Made by a program: the position numbers and the translations under genes. Shown one piece after another: positions 35,101 through 46,031 of a stretch of DNA of 64,000 bases. Each line of letters opens with the position of its first letter. Position 1 is the first letter of the stretch. The notes beneath the pieces are model-generated. The model did no database searches, was not told the DNA's origin, and saw only the letters and a list, made by a program, of their open reading frames with translations. Source of the DNA: Pochonia chlamydosporia 170 (Eukaryota; Ascomycota; Sordariomycetes; Hypocreales; Clavicipitaceae); assembly GCF_001653235.2 (NCBI RefSeq), contig NC_035790.1, positions 1,426,001 to 1,490,000 of the forward strand, given 5' to 3'.

Positions 35101-36500
35101 GCGGGAAGCTGGTGGTGAGCTCCTTGCCAGAAGCTAGGGCGAGCTCTTGTGGGAAGGAGCTCCTCTCATTTGGCAGGGTATCTTTTTCCAACCACTGAAT
35201 TTATCCATGCAGTTCAGCAGCCACTTATTGCCGAGGGTTGAGAAAATGCAGCAGGTTGTCAAGAGACCGACGGCCAAGGTGCAATGTGTATTGCGCCAGT
35301 GGCCCGAGAATTGGCAGGGCCAAAAAACAAAAAGGCAGTCAGTTCACTTGTTCGCTTTCGGCGGCTCCAGGCGAACTAGCCGTGAAATTCGACATTCAGA
35401 CCCCGCCACCATCAGGACGTTCGAGTCAGTGAGCCCGATTGTTGCGCTGGAGACATGTGCATACCTATCTAAGTACATGCCTAGGAGCCTTGGAAGGTAG
35501 GTAGCTCCAGAGTAGACTGTAGCGGATCAAGAGGAGTTGGGACTTGTTCACTCATGACACCAATTTGCTGACTTTGGTGTTCCGGGCGCCTGAAGTGTTT
35601 GCGCCAGACGCCTCGCGGGCGCCATGACCACCAACCAACCAGACATTCTCCATAAGAGCACTTGAGTGTCAATGGTCTACTGAAGGGACTTTGGGTGGCC
35701 ATGAGTTTGTGTGACGCTTGGCGGTGGGGAGACTTCGAAGGCGAAGAAGAACAGGCAATGGCCAAAAAAGAAATTGAAAAAAAAAAAATTGAAAAACTGA
35801 AGCTAGGTACTTAGCGGAGACAAAAGATGTTGATGAGTCTTGGTCTTTGTCTGGCTGGCTGAGGCTCCCACACCCATCCCAAAGCCCACTCACTTGGGCC
35901 GTTGCACTGGTCCTTGCCATTTGATGGAGGGTCTTCGCAGATGGAGCTCTGGTATCTTGGAGCTTCCCATTGGCCACCCGGCTACAACATCTGGGCTCAA
36001 CACCTCGGATCTGGATGGATCCTGAAGAGGTCAGCGAGTCAATCGCACCGACCAACAAGGGAGTCTGGTCTGGTAGTGGTTGGCGGCTCCCATTTCATTG
36101 TCGAGGCACACTCCAGAGTAAGTACCAGGTGGCCGTCACTGTTTGGTACTTGCTGCACAGTGCACACCAGACCAACCCGATAAAAGTGCAGGCAGGATCC
36201 GGAGCCTCTAGCGCCTCGCCCATTGAGCTCTGGCAGCTCGTAGGCGCTGCACTGGTCATATGCTCATTGACAACAGCCCAAGACGCAGATCTGAGACGAG
36301 AGGCGACACTCGTCACTTGCTCGCTCACTCAAATCAGCTATCCAGGACATGTAGAATTGATCCGGGGTCCCACTCCTTCTCTATTGTACCAGACAGTACG
36401 GTGAAGTATCCAAGTACCAGACCAGACCAGACCAGACCAGAGCAGTCTGGCCTGTCGATATTGTCCAGTCTTGCAGCAGACATCAGCTTGCCCTGCCATA
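32151..36500. other. 4.3-kb gene-poor stretch
   Basis: No supported gene, RNA or mobile element. It holds scattered poly-A/T tracts (for example near 34718 and 35780) and the (ACCAG)5 run at 36416-36440 with an adjacent ACAGTACGGT. The right end merges into the promoter of the zinc-finger gene. Confidence 0.45.
36416..36440 (+). repeat. (ACCAG)5 tandem repeat
   Basis: Five perfect tandem copies in the distal promoter of the zinc-finger/RING-like gene. It is the same pentamer as at 24251-24279. Confidence 0.9.
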
Positions 36501-36540
36501 TGACCTGCTCCTTCGACTTTGACACTTTCCTCTTGCTCCC

Positions 36541-37837
36541 ACTCCAGCTTCAGCTCCAGCTCCAGCTCTTGCTCTTGCTTCACACAACTGGGAATTTTTT
36601 TTTTGCTAGCTCCTCTTGTTCGCCTTTCCTCCATCTCCCAAACCATGTAAGAGGAACCAGTCCAGAAAGCATCGCATCTAAAAGAGATCATCTCCATCGC
36701 TCAAGCAGGGACCCAGTGTCCCGGGCAATTCCATTCATCGCCCATCGCCCATCGCCTGCATCTCGTTTCTTCATTCAACCTCACCGGCCGTCCCCTCCCC
36801 ACCTATTCTCAGCTACGGTTTCTCCTCCTCGCCTCCCAGTCCCTGCTCAGGTGGTTCCTTATTTCTTACTCGTCGTTCCCTTTGCTCCCAGTCTCGACCT
36901 CCAGCCTTGCTTTACTTGGTAATTGTTGCAAATCACTTGATTAAGCGCTTTTGGTGGCGGCTGGAGCTCCCTCGTCTTCTTCCCAGCTACCGAAACCTGC
37001 GACCTACAACCCGCAACACCCTTATCACTTTCCTTTGTCAGATCACCAATTCAACGTCTCAAAGTTGGATCTGCGTATCTCGCCACCGACACCAGTTTAA
37101 ACAGTTCTTGCGACGCCAAACGATCTTGCAGCTGCAAATACTTCAGCCCTGCGATACTGCCCTTTGAAGCTATCACTGCTGTCGACCCTCGCTGAACTCA
37201 TTGGTTCAGCATCTTGTCTCCCTGGAAAACTCCAATTCTCGACACCGCTCAACCGCGCAAGCTGACACCATTTATCGCGGAATAAATCGCCTCTTTATTC
37301 TTACCTTCAACATACGTTCAATTCACTTGTCTCCAAGATTTTACCTTACTCTAGGAGATCTACGTTCCGGCAGCCACACCCCAACTAAAGTTACAAGCTG
37401 CCAGACCTCGACACTTAGAGTTGACCGATGTGAAAGCTTACTGCGCCATTCATAAGCTCTCGCAATTTTCTCTTCTTCCCTTTCCTTTCCAGTTCTTCTA
37501 ATTTCTTCTTTCACCAAAGGCGATATTCACTCTCGTCATCTTTACCACAAGTATAGAACTCAGTCTACCAATTACCTGGTCTTGCCAACTGCTCGGCTTG
37601 GTCCCGCCTCCTGGTCCACGGCCTCACGGCAAACCACCTGTTGCTGTTGACCACAACTTCTGCGACAACTAGCTATTTGTTACTGCAGGAGCTATACCTT
37701 GCTGATTTTTTCTATCGTCTGGCGATGCCAAAGCTGGGCATAGCTTCGCCCTTGTCAATTGATACTCGCTAGAGCTCAGTGGATTGAGCTTCAATCTCAT
37801 CAACCTTTTTTCCCCCACGGCGACTTGCCTCGGGCGC
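36541..37837 (+). promoter_or_regulatory. Probable long 5' leader with start-stop elements and one uORF
   Basis: About 1.3 kb of C/T-rich sequence nearly free of ATG upstream of the start at 37838. Only three ATGs occur on this strand before the start: ATGTAA at 36645-36650, ATGTGA at 37428-37433 and a 15-codon upstream frame at 37725-37772 (MPKLGIASP...). The second ATG of the main start region (37842) is out of frame. This pattern is expected of a transcribed leader under translational control; transcription itself is inferred. Confidence 0.55.
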
Positions 37838-39617
37838 ATGCATGGTGGGGTCAACAAGATGCCGCCACGAACATCGTTAACATCATCCTTTTCAATCACG
37901 GACGCCAACAATGAGGTCGTCTGCCCGCTCCGCAATCAAGATGGTTCGAGCTGTCGCAAGAGATGCATCGGCGTAAGTTCTTGCCGTATAGTGTTTTGAT
38001 TCCGTCAGAGTGCCCTATTACGATGGTCCCGAGCATCCCGCAGCTGTCGTCGCCCACCTCACCCAAGCAAGCAGTTCCAAACACATTCAATCAACAACTT
38101 TGCTTCTCGGCCTCAAAGCTACGCAATTTCTCGACAGATTAAGACTTCCATTCTAACATGTCTCATTTTTTTCTTTAGGAGAAACGGTACCGCTCAATGC
38201 AGGAGCACATCCGCCGAGCTCACCCTGAGCACTATATTCCCAAGCTTCCTGCAACCGAAGAAAGCTTCCTTCTCATGATCAATTCACCGCCCTCCGAACG
38301 TCGACCTGATCAAGGTCCTACCTCAACTCCGCAGAGTTTGTTTCCCGCTACCCATCCAAACTTCCAGCTAGCCAGTCGCAAGTTGCTAACACCTGGCGTG
38401 CGCAAAGGCGCTCATGACCGACGAAATTACTATCGGGATGGCTCCAGCAATCCTGGCACGCCTCGCCACAGCGATGAATATACGACAAGTGGTGTAGGCC
38501 CTATGCTTGGGACTGCAAGTGCTGCTGCGGCTCTTGCCGAGCTCCACGGCATCAAGTCGGAGAGGGAGATTGATATGGACGTATGTCGAACTGCCCGCTG
38601 CTGACTGAGCTTTATCGAAATGCTACTTGCAACATTGTGACTGACTTTATGGCTCTCGTTTTACCGCATTAGGGTTATTATTCCGACTCCGATGGCCGCC
38701 GCATTCCGCGGACGTCAATTGAGTTACCACCTCTCCATCTGTCCAACAACGACATCACAAGCGATCCGTATGGCTCCAGCATAAATCGGCAGCGCGAGAT
38801 ACTGCCATCGTTACTTGCCAATTCCCCTCCCGGTCGATCATCTACGCTTCCCCCCCTCCAGAGACCGCTGGGGCCCAATCGTCCCCGAAAGCAATCCATA
38901 ACGAAACGTGGGCGTGAGCCCGGTCATAAAAAGAAGAATTCGCGCGGGTCTACTGCGGATTGGCTCCGACGCTTCCAAAACGAGGATCGATTTCGGCCAG
39001 CCAATGACCGCAAAGCCTTATCAGCAGAGCCCTCGGCGGACTTTGGTAAACGATGGGAAGACCTCATAGACGCTGCAGACCAAGCTGCGTCTGCGGCCGG
39101 TGACTTGGATGAGGAAAGAACTCCGGTAAGCAACTGCAATTTGCGAGTCCTCATTGTATTTTGGTGAAGCTTGCTGACGATAGAACAGGTGCCGCAGTCC
39201 CCGGTCTCTATTCATCGAGCCTCTCTACCACCTTTCTCACAGCACCAGTTTCAACCTGGGAGCTACCAAGCATCTCCATTACAGCAAGCCTTGACACCAC
39301 CGTCATATAATCAAGACAGTATCGACCCATTCCCGTCCGTTGAGAGTGGCGAGAGTGGAGAGAATTTCCACATTGGATCTCGCGGCCTGTCAGACTCTTC
39401 GCCAACGTATTCCTCGTCGCAAAACACACAGATCTACTGTGCGGCTTGTCAAAGTGTATCCCTGCTGAAGAGCTCCTACGCCTGTACTGAATGCATTTGT
39501 GGTTTATGCCAGACATGTGTTGAGGTGCTCATGGCAGAACACGGAGCCCGGAGGAAATGCCCACGCTGTGCTACCATCGGCGGCCGGTTCAAGCCCTTCC
39601 AGCTCGACATCAGATGA
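37838..39617 (+). CDS. Zinc-finger protein with C-terminal RING-like domain, unknown function
   Basis: Exons 37838-37972, 38179-38580, 38673-39125 and 39189-39617 encode 472 residues, all junctions in phase 0. An N-terminal C2H2-like motif reads VVCPLRNQDGSSCRKRC then HIRRAHPEHY (residues ~28-70), split by intron 1. KLPATEESFLLMINSPPSE follows and is typical of a conserved ascomycete family. The middle is basic and disordered (KRGREPGHKKKNSRG), with DWLRRFQNED and KRWEDLIDAADQAASAA helices. The C-terminus has eight Cys in YCAACQSVSLLKSSYACTEC, then GLCQTCVEVL and KCPRCATIGG, a RING or treble-clef zinc site. ATG at 37859 is an alternative start. A nuclear regulator or ubiquitin-ligase-like adaptor is possible; I do not know the function. 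Confidence 0.85.
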
Positions 39618-40382
39618 ATGTTCTCTCTGTGACGGTTAAGATTCTTCCTTCCTCTTTAATGCGTGCTTCAAAAACTTGTTAAGATGGGCCATATATTTGC
39701 ACTGATGCCTCGGCGTATAATGGGGGGATCATTACTACTATTACGATACAGGTTGTTCGCGCGACGTATTATTGCTACTCTTGGGCATCTATCATTCATT
39801 TTGCTTTCTTCCATCTTTCTTTTTCCTTCCCTTCCTTTTCTTTCTATTGACACGGCCACGGTTGATCGATGGCTGCCTACTCCGGCATTGCTTTTGCCTC
39901 GGATTATGACGTTCGATGTTTTGCCGAGGTTCTCGATACAGTTGGTGGTGCTCATTCTCACAGGGCTTTCTCGTTTCGTGTTTGTTCTTTTTCAATCGAC
40001 GTCGGCGTTCAATAATGGGATACTACGGGCCGTTGGATATCGGTTACCGGATTGGGTGGATTATTTGTCTAATGTCTGACGAAAGTGTTGGATGACTTGT
40101 CAAGTTTTGGGAAACGAATTCATTGGTTTTACGAAAAGATGATGCACCTTTTTTATTTTTGGTTATCCTAGGTACCTGCGTACTCGAATACATTTCACAT
40201 TGGCATGAAAGAGAAGTAACAAGTGGCCGTGACTGATGCTCCAAATGTGTATAATGGTGTAACTATCCCCCAGATCCTATCACTTCTAGAGTGAGCTTGC
40301 TCTCGTTGCGCCCCGCGTAAAGATGAAATGGTATACAGTATATCCAAATACAACGCCAAAAGTACAAGTACAAACGACAGAA
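39618..40382. other. Convergent 3' flanks, T-rich
   Basis: 765 bp between converging genes. The plus strand is T-rich (TTTCTTTTTCCTTCCCTTCC) and produces a hydrophobic-looking open frame at 39663-40079 that I regard as a 3' UTR artefact. Confidence 0.5.
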
Positions 40383-41377
40383 CTAAAACCTCCTTCCACC
40401 TTTTTCTTTCTCCTGCTTGAGTAACATGTCTCTAGCGGCGGCCCTCTGGTTCCGACTACCACCCAGCTTGGGACCCCTGAGCACATCGCCAGTCTGTTGC
40501 TGCTGCTGCTGTTTCGCTTGTTGCACAGGTCTTTTCTTCTGCCGCCGCGCCGCCACTTCATCGAGGTACCGCTGGCGAAACTCATCTGCCATGCGATCGT
40601 CGGCGGAGCGACCGTCCCCGCTGGTCATGGTGTTATTTTGCACAGGGAAATCGTACACGTCCACTATCAACAATTGTCAGTACTCGTACACTCACACACA
40701 AACACCTTCCAACCTGCAACAAGGGATATACATACATTTATTCTCGTGTAGAAACGCCTCGACGAGTTGATCCCGCTTGACGTCATCGCTCCCACGACGG
40801 TTCCTCCCCCTCTTTGGTCTCGGATTCTCCGTCTCCAGCTTGCGCTTGCGCTGGTCGCGCATGTCTACCGGCACGTCCACCTCGACCAGTTTGCCGTGTT
40901 TCGTGGGCTGGTCGGGCGTGTGGCTTGCGTCTGCGGGTTTTGCGAGCGTGTCCGCGCGGGTCTCAGGGGTGGGGAGCGTGCGCGACAGACGGGATTCTAT
41001 GTATTCGTTCCTGAATGATTAGTTTATGAGGGTGGTGAGGAAGAAGGGGGGGGAACGTACATGTGTTTGTCGTTGAGGGTTGATATGAGGCCCGTTTGGT
41101 GCATGAAGCGATCGGGGATGCCTTTTACGGGCTTGTCGTGGTCGTTGTCGGGGGGTTTGGCGAGGGTGAGGGTTTGGTCGGTGGTGATGGGGATGCCTTG
41201 GTGACGGGCTTTGCGGCGGACGCGCATGGCGGCGGTGATAGATGATTCCGCGTTGGGTTCGGGGGATGGTGTTTTGGAGGTGGTGGGTTGGGGGGGGGAG
41301 TCGGTGCGCTGGCGGTAGGGTTTGCGCTTTTTGGAGGGTTTGAATTTTATGGTTGTGGTTGGGGCGTCGTGTTGCAT
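40383..41377 (-). CDS. Tls1/C9orf78-type protein (hepatocellular carcinoma antigen 59 domain)
   Basis: Exons 41377-41061, 41010-40736 and 40663-40383 encode 290 residues starting MQHDAPTTTIKFKPSKKRKP. The signature AESSITAAMRVRRKARHQGIPI, spanning residues ~44-65, and KPVKGIPDRFMHQTGL with DKHMNEYIESRLSR identify the family. The second half is basic (RDQRKRKLETENPRPKRGRN) with AFLHENKLDVYDF. A Gln run precedes the Lys/Arg-rich C-terminus EKEKGGRRF. Fission yeast Tls1 acts with Brr2 in splicing of telomere-factor transcripts, and human C9orf78 associates with the spliceosome. It therefore joins prp16 next door as an RNA-splicing gene; shared position may be chance. Intron 2 uses a TAG acceptor. 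Confidence 0.87.
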
Positions 41378-42239
41378 TTTGGTGGTGTTGTCTGGTGGTG
41401 AGGTTGATGGTTGGTGAGGGAGGAATGGATGGTGAGGTTGAAGTTGGTTCTGTGTCTGGTTCTGGGTTTGAAGTGGTCGCGACGGGAGGTTATCGATAAC
41501 GTTGTGGGACAGCGGGTTGTCAAGCACGGCCTATGACGGCATGTCCATGTATGCATGTGTACTCCGTACATGGATGTCTTGACATTTACAAGCTTTGCGT
41601 CTACTTTAGCGGCGCATTTTATAAATAAATCAGATGCAGTGAGTTGGCAACTTACAGTGGGGGGTCAGAAGTATTTAAGCAGTAAAAGGTATCGCATATC
41701 GCGTTGTGTGCTGAGGCACATTGAGCTGTATTAGTGTATACTTAGATATATTCAAATACATTGGACCACAGACTGGTATGTCGTCTTATGTGGTCAATAT
41801 GCCTGTGTAACTAGACACACGTAGCCGATGAAAAGGGAAGAGTCTCCCCCAGCCTACCTACCTATTGCGATTTATATGTTCAGAGTACCATCCGGGAGCA
41901 ATCAGATTTTATTGGTAGTGGCTGTTTTAAGGCTGCAGCTGTCTCGCCAAATTGCCCTCTTCGTCTCATGGTTGGCTTGATGGTCACATTTCGCAAAGAG
42001 TGCTACAAGCACAAGATTGGTACGAATGTCTATTTAACTACAATTCACCACTACCAAAACAACAGAGCGTACACCCTCTTCACACTAGAAATCCATAGAT
42101 CATCTTACAAAGATATTGCGTCAAGAGTGAGCTATCTTTGCCATACTTTGTCAATGACACAAGAACTACAGGGTAGTCAGTTTGTCTCCACAATCACCAC
42201 CCCAACTTCCAGATTCAACAACGCAACTCACTTCCATCA
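41378..42239. promoter_or_regulatory. Divergent promoter between Tls1-like and acylphosphatase genes
   Basis: 862 bp between divergent start codons. It contains the reverse-complement motif TACTCCGTA at 41560-41568, A/T-rich tracts around 41600-41760 and no coding signal of its own. Confidence 0.5.
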
Positions 42240-42750
42240 ATGTCCCGTATCCAACACACATACACCATGGCAAGACGAGTATGTATCACACAAAACCCAC
42301 CCACTCATCCTATTCACAGTCCACGCAGGTATATTTCGTCGCACACGGCGGCACGGTGCAAGGTAGGTCCTCAACCCTCAGCCATCAGTGACCATCCGCT
42401 GACGTCAGAGAAGGCGTCGGATTCAGGTATTCTGTTGCCTCACTCACCAGCGACTAATCTACTAATCATAGCGCAGATATTTCGCCAGAAACAGAGCTGA
42501 AGAGTATGGCATCACGGGCTGGTGCAGAAACACTCCTGACAACAAGGTCTGCCACAGACCTCGCTAGTTATCTTACACTTCATTTCTGACATCAGCATAG
42601 GTAGAAGGGGAAGCACAGGGCGAGGAAGAGCCCCTTTCTAAATTTCTCAAACAAGTCGATGAAGGACCGCGGCATGCCAAGGTTGTACAGCTCACACAGG
42701 AGGATAGAGATGTTGTAGAAGGGGAGAAAAGTTTCTCTATACGTCATTAA
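42240..42750 (+). CDS. Acylphosphatase, five exons including a 13-nt exon
   Basis: Exons 42240-42278, 42329-42362, 42414-42426, 42477-42546 and 42601-42750 give 101 residues. VYFVAHGGTVQGVGFRYF (residues 14-31) contains the phosphate-binding loop with catalytic Arg29, and GWCRNTPDNKVEGEAQG has catalytic Asn47. GPRHAKVV and a C-terminal VEGEKSFSIRH complete the ferredoxin-like fold. The enzyme hydrolyses acylphosphates such as acetyl or 1,3-bisphosphoglycerate phosphate in the cytosol. Size is normal for the family (~90-100). The second ATG at 42267 (MARRVYF) is closer to the usual start. Exon 3 (GCGTCGGATTCAG) encodes GVGFR together with its neighbours, so its skipping would destroy the active site. 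The gene is invisible to single-frame scanning. Confidence 0.92.
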
Positions 42751-42843
42751 CGTTAATATGTATTTTGGTATCATCCAAGAGTCGCCCTGCTTTAATACGA
42801 ATCTATACTGCTGCTAAATATAAATAAACACGTGAAACCGAGT

Positions 42844-45771
42844 TCAAAACCCCCTGCCTCTTCGTTTAATGACAGGCTTCTTGACGGCTCCCTGTGTGAC
42901 AATCTTCTTCCCATCCGTAGGAAGCTTCTTCTTAACCACTGCCTTCTCTTCCTCTGCCTGCTTGCGTTCTTCGTCTCTCCGCTTATCCTCTGCCATTTTC
43001 GCCTCGATTTCCATCTTGCGATTGAACTCGGTTTCTGTGATGCGTTTGTTCCGAATAGAATACCCCTTTTCTTTGACCGAGTAGAACACGCCTCCTAGGT
43101 CCGCGAGCCAGTGGGGATCAACTGCCGTGACGGTAGACACGTAGACCTTCGAAGTGAGAATGAGTTCGTGGTAGACCACGTAATCGGGAGGATGGCCGGC
43201 GTAAAGTGCGCTTGTAGGATGAAGTTGAACAGCTAGATTAGTCCGGAGATTGATGTATTCGCCGGAACCCTTGTACTTCGCCGCCTGGTGATAGTAGCCT
43301 GAGCAGATGCATTTTCGGATAATGTCCCAATCCATACCGCAGCTGTTCATCTCCATTCCCTGGGACTTGATAATGTCCACAATTTGCTCCCTGACTTCTT
43401 TGGCGCGGCGCAGCGACTTGGAATGAAGAAAGTGTTTGATGCACCAGCCGTCTGAGAAGCCGTGAGCCTTCCAAGCCTGGTATACTTGCAGATATGTCAA
43501 GTGATCTGACTCGTGTACCCAGAACTTTTCTCGTTGAGCGTCTGCCTCGTCTTGCCGCTCCTTTGGTCTATAGAACACGTTGGGGACGGAAAGCATGGAG
43601 ACAATGGTTATCATTTCTTCGCTGCAGCCATATTGCTCTGCAGTAATGAGAAGCTTAGCCAGGGATGGGTCCATGGGGAAGGCACTCATTTTGCGTCCCA
43701 ATTCCGTAAGCTCCCCTAAATTGTCTAGAGCACCTAGTGCCCAGAGGTCGAACATGGACGTGGAAATCGTATCTTGGGGAGGGGGGTCTATGAAATCAAA
43801 GTCGAGCAGATCCTTTACACCCAGCGACTTTAGCATTAGAACCGTGTTGGACAGGTTCGTACGCTGGACCTCGGGAATCGTTTGGAGGTAGAGCTCCTCC
43901 TTGAAGGCTTTCTCAGTGTAAAGGCGGAATGCTTTTCCTGGTCCTGTTCTGCCCGCACGACCGGAGCGCTGTGAAGCATTGGCTTGGGAGATTGGCGTGA
44001 TCTGAAGCGTATCCATACCCATTTTGGGATTATACACCTTCATTTTCGAATATCCTGCGTCGACTACATACTTGATACCGTCGACCGTCAAACTCGTCTC
44101 GGCAATATTCGTGGCCACAATGCATTTTCGTACCCCTGGGGGAGCCCGGTCGAAAATCTTGGCTTGCAGGTCTGCCGGCATTTGACTGTAAATGGGAAGA
44201 ATGCTCAGTTTTGGCGCATCATTCAGTGCATCCAACCGCTTCTGAACCAGTTCACATGTAATTTCAATATCTTCCTGTCCAGTCATAAACACCAAAATGT
44301 CTCCTGGATCCATGGAAACGTGTATAGCCAATACTTGCTGGACTGCCTGGTCCACGTAATCCTCAACTGGTGACCGATGAAACATGGTGTCGACAGGAAA
44401 TGTTCGTCCCGGAATCGTAAATTCTGGAGCACCGCCAAAGAAATCGGAAAATCTTTTCGCATTCATCGTTGCTGAAGTCACGATGAGTTTGAGATCTCGA
44501 CGCCGTTGAAGAATCTTCTTGAACAACCCCAGCAGAATATCAGTATTTAGAGCCCGTTCGTGCGCCTCATCCATAATGATGCAAGAGTATCTGTCCAGAT
44601 CGGGCTCATTGAGAGACTCCCTGAGCAAGATACCTTCCGTCAGATATTTGATGACCGTCTCTTTGCTTGTGTGATCTTCAAAACGAATAGCATAACCACA
44701 TGTAGTGCCCAGCTCAACATCCATCTCTTCGGCAACGCGCTTCGCCACGCTCATGGCAGCGACACGTCTGGGCTGGGTGCAGCCGATCATGCCTGTCCGT
44801 CCGTAGCCATCCTCGTACAGAAATTGTGTCAACTGAGTCGTCTTTCCCGAACCCGTCTCTCCGATAACAATGGTGACTTGATTTTCTCTGATTACTCGAA
44901 GCAGCTCTTCTCGGACCGCAAAGGCTGGCAGGTACTGCCGCTGTTCTTGAAGCGTTTTGGTTCTGCTGAAGTCACTGGCACCTTTGGATTTATTCAAGTG
45001 CTCGCTGAACTTGTTGCTCTTGGATTCCCCCTTCTCGGCATCTTCTTCGCCAGGCCCAGGTAATGCGCTATCTTCATCGTTATCTTTTGCGCCCATGATG
45101 TTGCCCAATGTTGTGCCGGTGATACTCGTTGCTTGTTGAGCCTGTTTTTGGCGCTCGCTCTGCTGCCGGGCCTCTCGAACAACCTTGCTACCTTTGCGAC
45201 TGAACACCGCCATGTCGCTTTGATAATCTCTTACGGCTGGAACTGGCTCAAGCTGCTTCGTAAAGATGGTTCGTCCGTCAAGAAAAGGTGGTCGAAGATC
45301 ATGCACCAGTAAATGTACTCGGGTTGCCTCGTCGTCGTCAAAGTCTGATGCCATATCTCTTCGCTGGGCGACGCCAGAGACCAGCATTCTGTTTGTTTCC
45401 CAGGCATCATTTTCTTTGCGGCGTTGTTCTTGTCTGGCGTCGTAGCGGCTCGCCATCTTCTCTGCCTTGGCTGACTCTTGTTGTTGGCTCTCCCAGGCGG
45501 AAATCTCATACGACGCAAAAGGATTGTGAGTATCATCGCCAAATGCGTGTCCGCCCAGCTCGTCGCCTCCGTACCAGTCTCGATCCAATGCTAACATATC
45601 TTCTTCGTCAGGCCCTTGGTTATCCGATTCTCTGGTAGGCGTTGCGGCGTAACTCGATTGAGCTCGAGGTGTTGAGCCCCGAGATCCATCTTGAAACTTG
45701 TGAGGCGGTCGCGATGAGTCCAATCGCCTCCTTTTCGGGTTGTAGCCATCGTAATCTCGGTCCCCAGCCAT
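42844..45771 (-). CDS. PRP16: Pre-mRNA splicing DEAH-box RNA helicase Prp16
   Basis: One uninterrupted exon of 975 residues from the ATG at 45771 ([16 protein letters not shown]). The N-terminal ~270 residues are charged and family-like ([28 protein letters not shown]). Helicase motifs: [10 protein letters not shown] (~304), [15 protein letters not shown] (~401), SATMNAKRF (~433), [34 protein letters not shown]. Winged-helix, ratchet and OB regions follow ([25 protein letters not shown]), ending in a Lys-rich tail. Prp16 remodels the spliceosome after the first transesterification step. An upstream in-frame ATG at 45894 would add 41 Arg-rich residues with no family counterpart and crowd the promoter of the divergent gene. 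Lack of introns in a splicing ATPase gene is notable but not rare. Confidence 0.95.
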   Translation of the reverse strand: MAGDRDYDGYNPKRRRLDSSRPPHKFQDGSRGSTPRAQSSYAATPTRESDNQGPDEEDMLALDRDWYGGDELGGHAFGDDTHNPFASYEISAWESQQQESAKAEKMASRYDARQEQRRKENDAWETNRMLVSGVAQRRDMASDFDDDEATRVHLLVHDLRPPFLDGRTIFTKQLEPVPAVRDYQSDMAVFSRKGSKVVREARQQSERQKQAQQATSITGTTLGNIMGAKDNDEDSALPGPGEEDAEKGESKSNKFSEHLNKSKGASDFSRTKTLQEQRQYLPAFAVREELLRVIRENQVTIVIGETGSGKTTQLTQFLYEDGYGRTGMIGCTQPRRVAAMSVAKRVAEEMDVELGTTCGYAIRFEDHTSKETVIKYLTEGILLRESLNEPDLDRYSCIIMDEAHERALNTDILLGLFKKILQRRRDLKLIVTSATMNAKRFSDFFGGAPEFTIPGRTFPVDTMFHRSPVEDYVDQAVQQVLAIHVSMDPGDILVFMTGQEDIEITCELVQKRLDALNDAPKLSILPIYSQMPADLQAKIFDRAPPGVRKCIVATNIAETSLTVDGIKYVVDAGYSKMKVYNPKMGMDTLQITPISQANASQRSGRAGRTGPGKAFRLYTEKAFKEELYLQTIPEVQRTNLSNTVLMLKSLGVKDLLDFDFIDPPPQDTISTSMFDLWALGALDNLGELTELGRKMSAFPMDPSLAKLLITAEQYGCSEEMITIVSMLSVPNVFYRPKERQDEADAQREKFWVHESDHLTYLQVYQAWKAHGFSDGWCIKHFLHSKSLRRAKEVREQIVDIIKSQGMEMNSCGMDWDIIRKCICSGYYHQAAKYKGSGEYINLRTNLAVQLHPTSALYAGHPPDYVVYHELILTSKVYVSTVTAVDPHWLADLGGVFYSVKEKGYSIRNKRITETEFNRKMEIEAKMAEDKRRDEERKQAEEEKAVVKKKLPTDGKKIVTQGAVKKPVIKRRGRGF

Positions 45772-46031
45772 GGTTTCAACCGTATGCCGCCTTGCGCAGC
45801 TAATTGTTGTGTCAAGGCTAAAGATCTTTGCCTGACGCGACTTGTAGAGTGACAACCTAGCCGCGGAGTTTTCCCGGCGAACTGGCAGAGCCATGCCAGA
45901 CTGGACAAGCTTTCTTATCGATAAACCCCACTACCAAAATTTTTGGACTGCATGCATTTCCAGGCCAGAATTTTGTTTCTGGGTCTGACTTCCCACGCCA
46001 AGCTGGGAAGCAAGATTTTCGGTCGGTCAAG
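45772..46031. promoter_or_regulatory. Short bidirectional promoter between PRP16 and PWP1
   Basis: Only 260 bp separate the divergent starts of a splicing helicase and a ribosome-biogenesis factor. The region must hold both promoters and leaders. I see no clear TATA box; there is an AAAATTTTTGG stretch near 45936. Confidence 0.6.

Noticed and set aside
39663..40079. Hydrophobic 138-residue plus-strand frame that resembles a membrane protein
   Set aside because: It lies in the T-rich 3' flank between two converging genes. Its hydrophobicity comes from T-rich DNA (Phe/Leu codons), and it has no family features.
45772..45894. N-terminal extension of Prp16 from an upstream ATG
   Set aside because: The extra 41 residues do not resemble the family and would use half of the short shared promoter; [16 protein letters not shown] is the typical fungal start.
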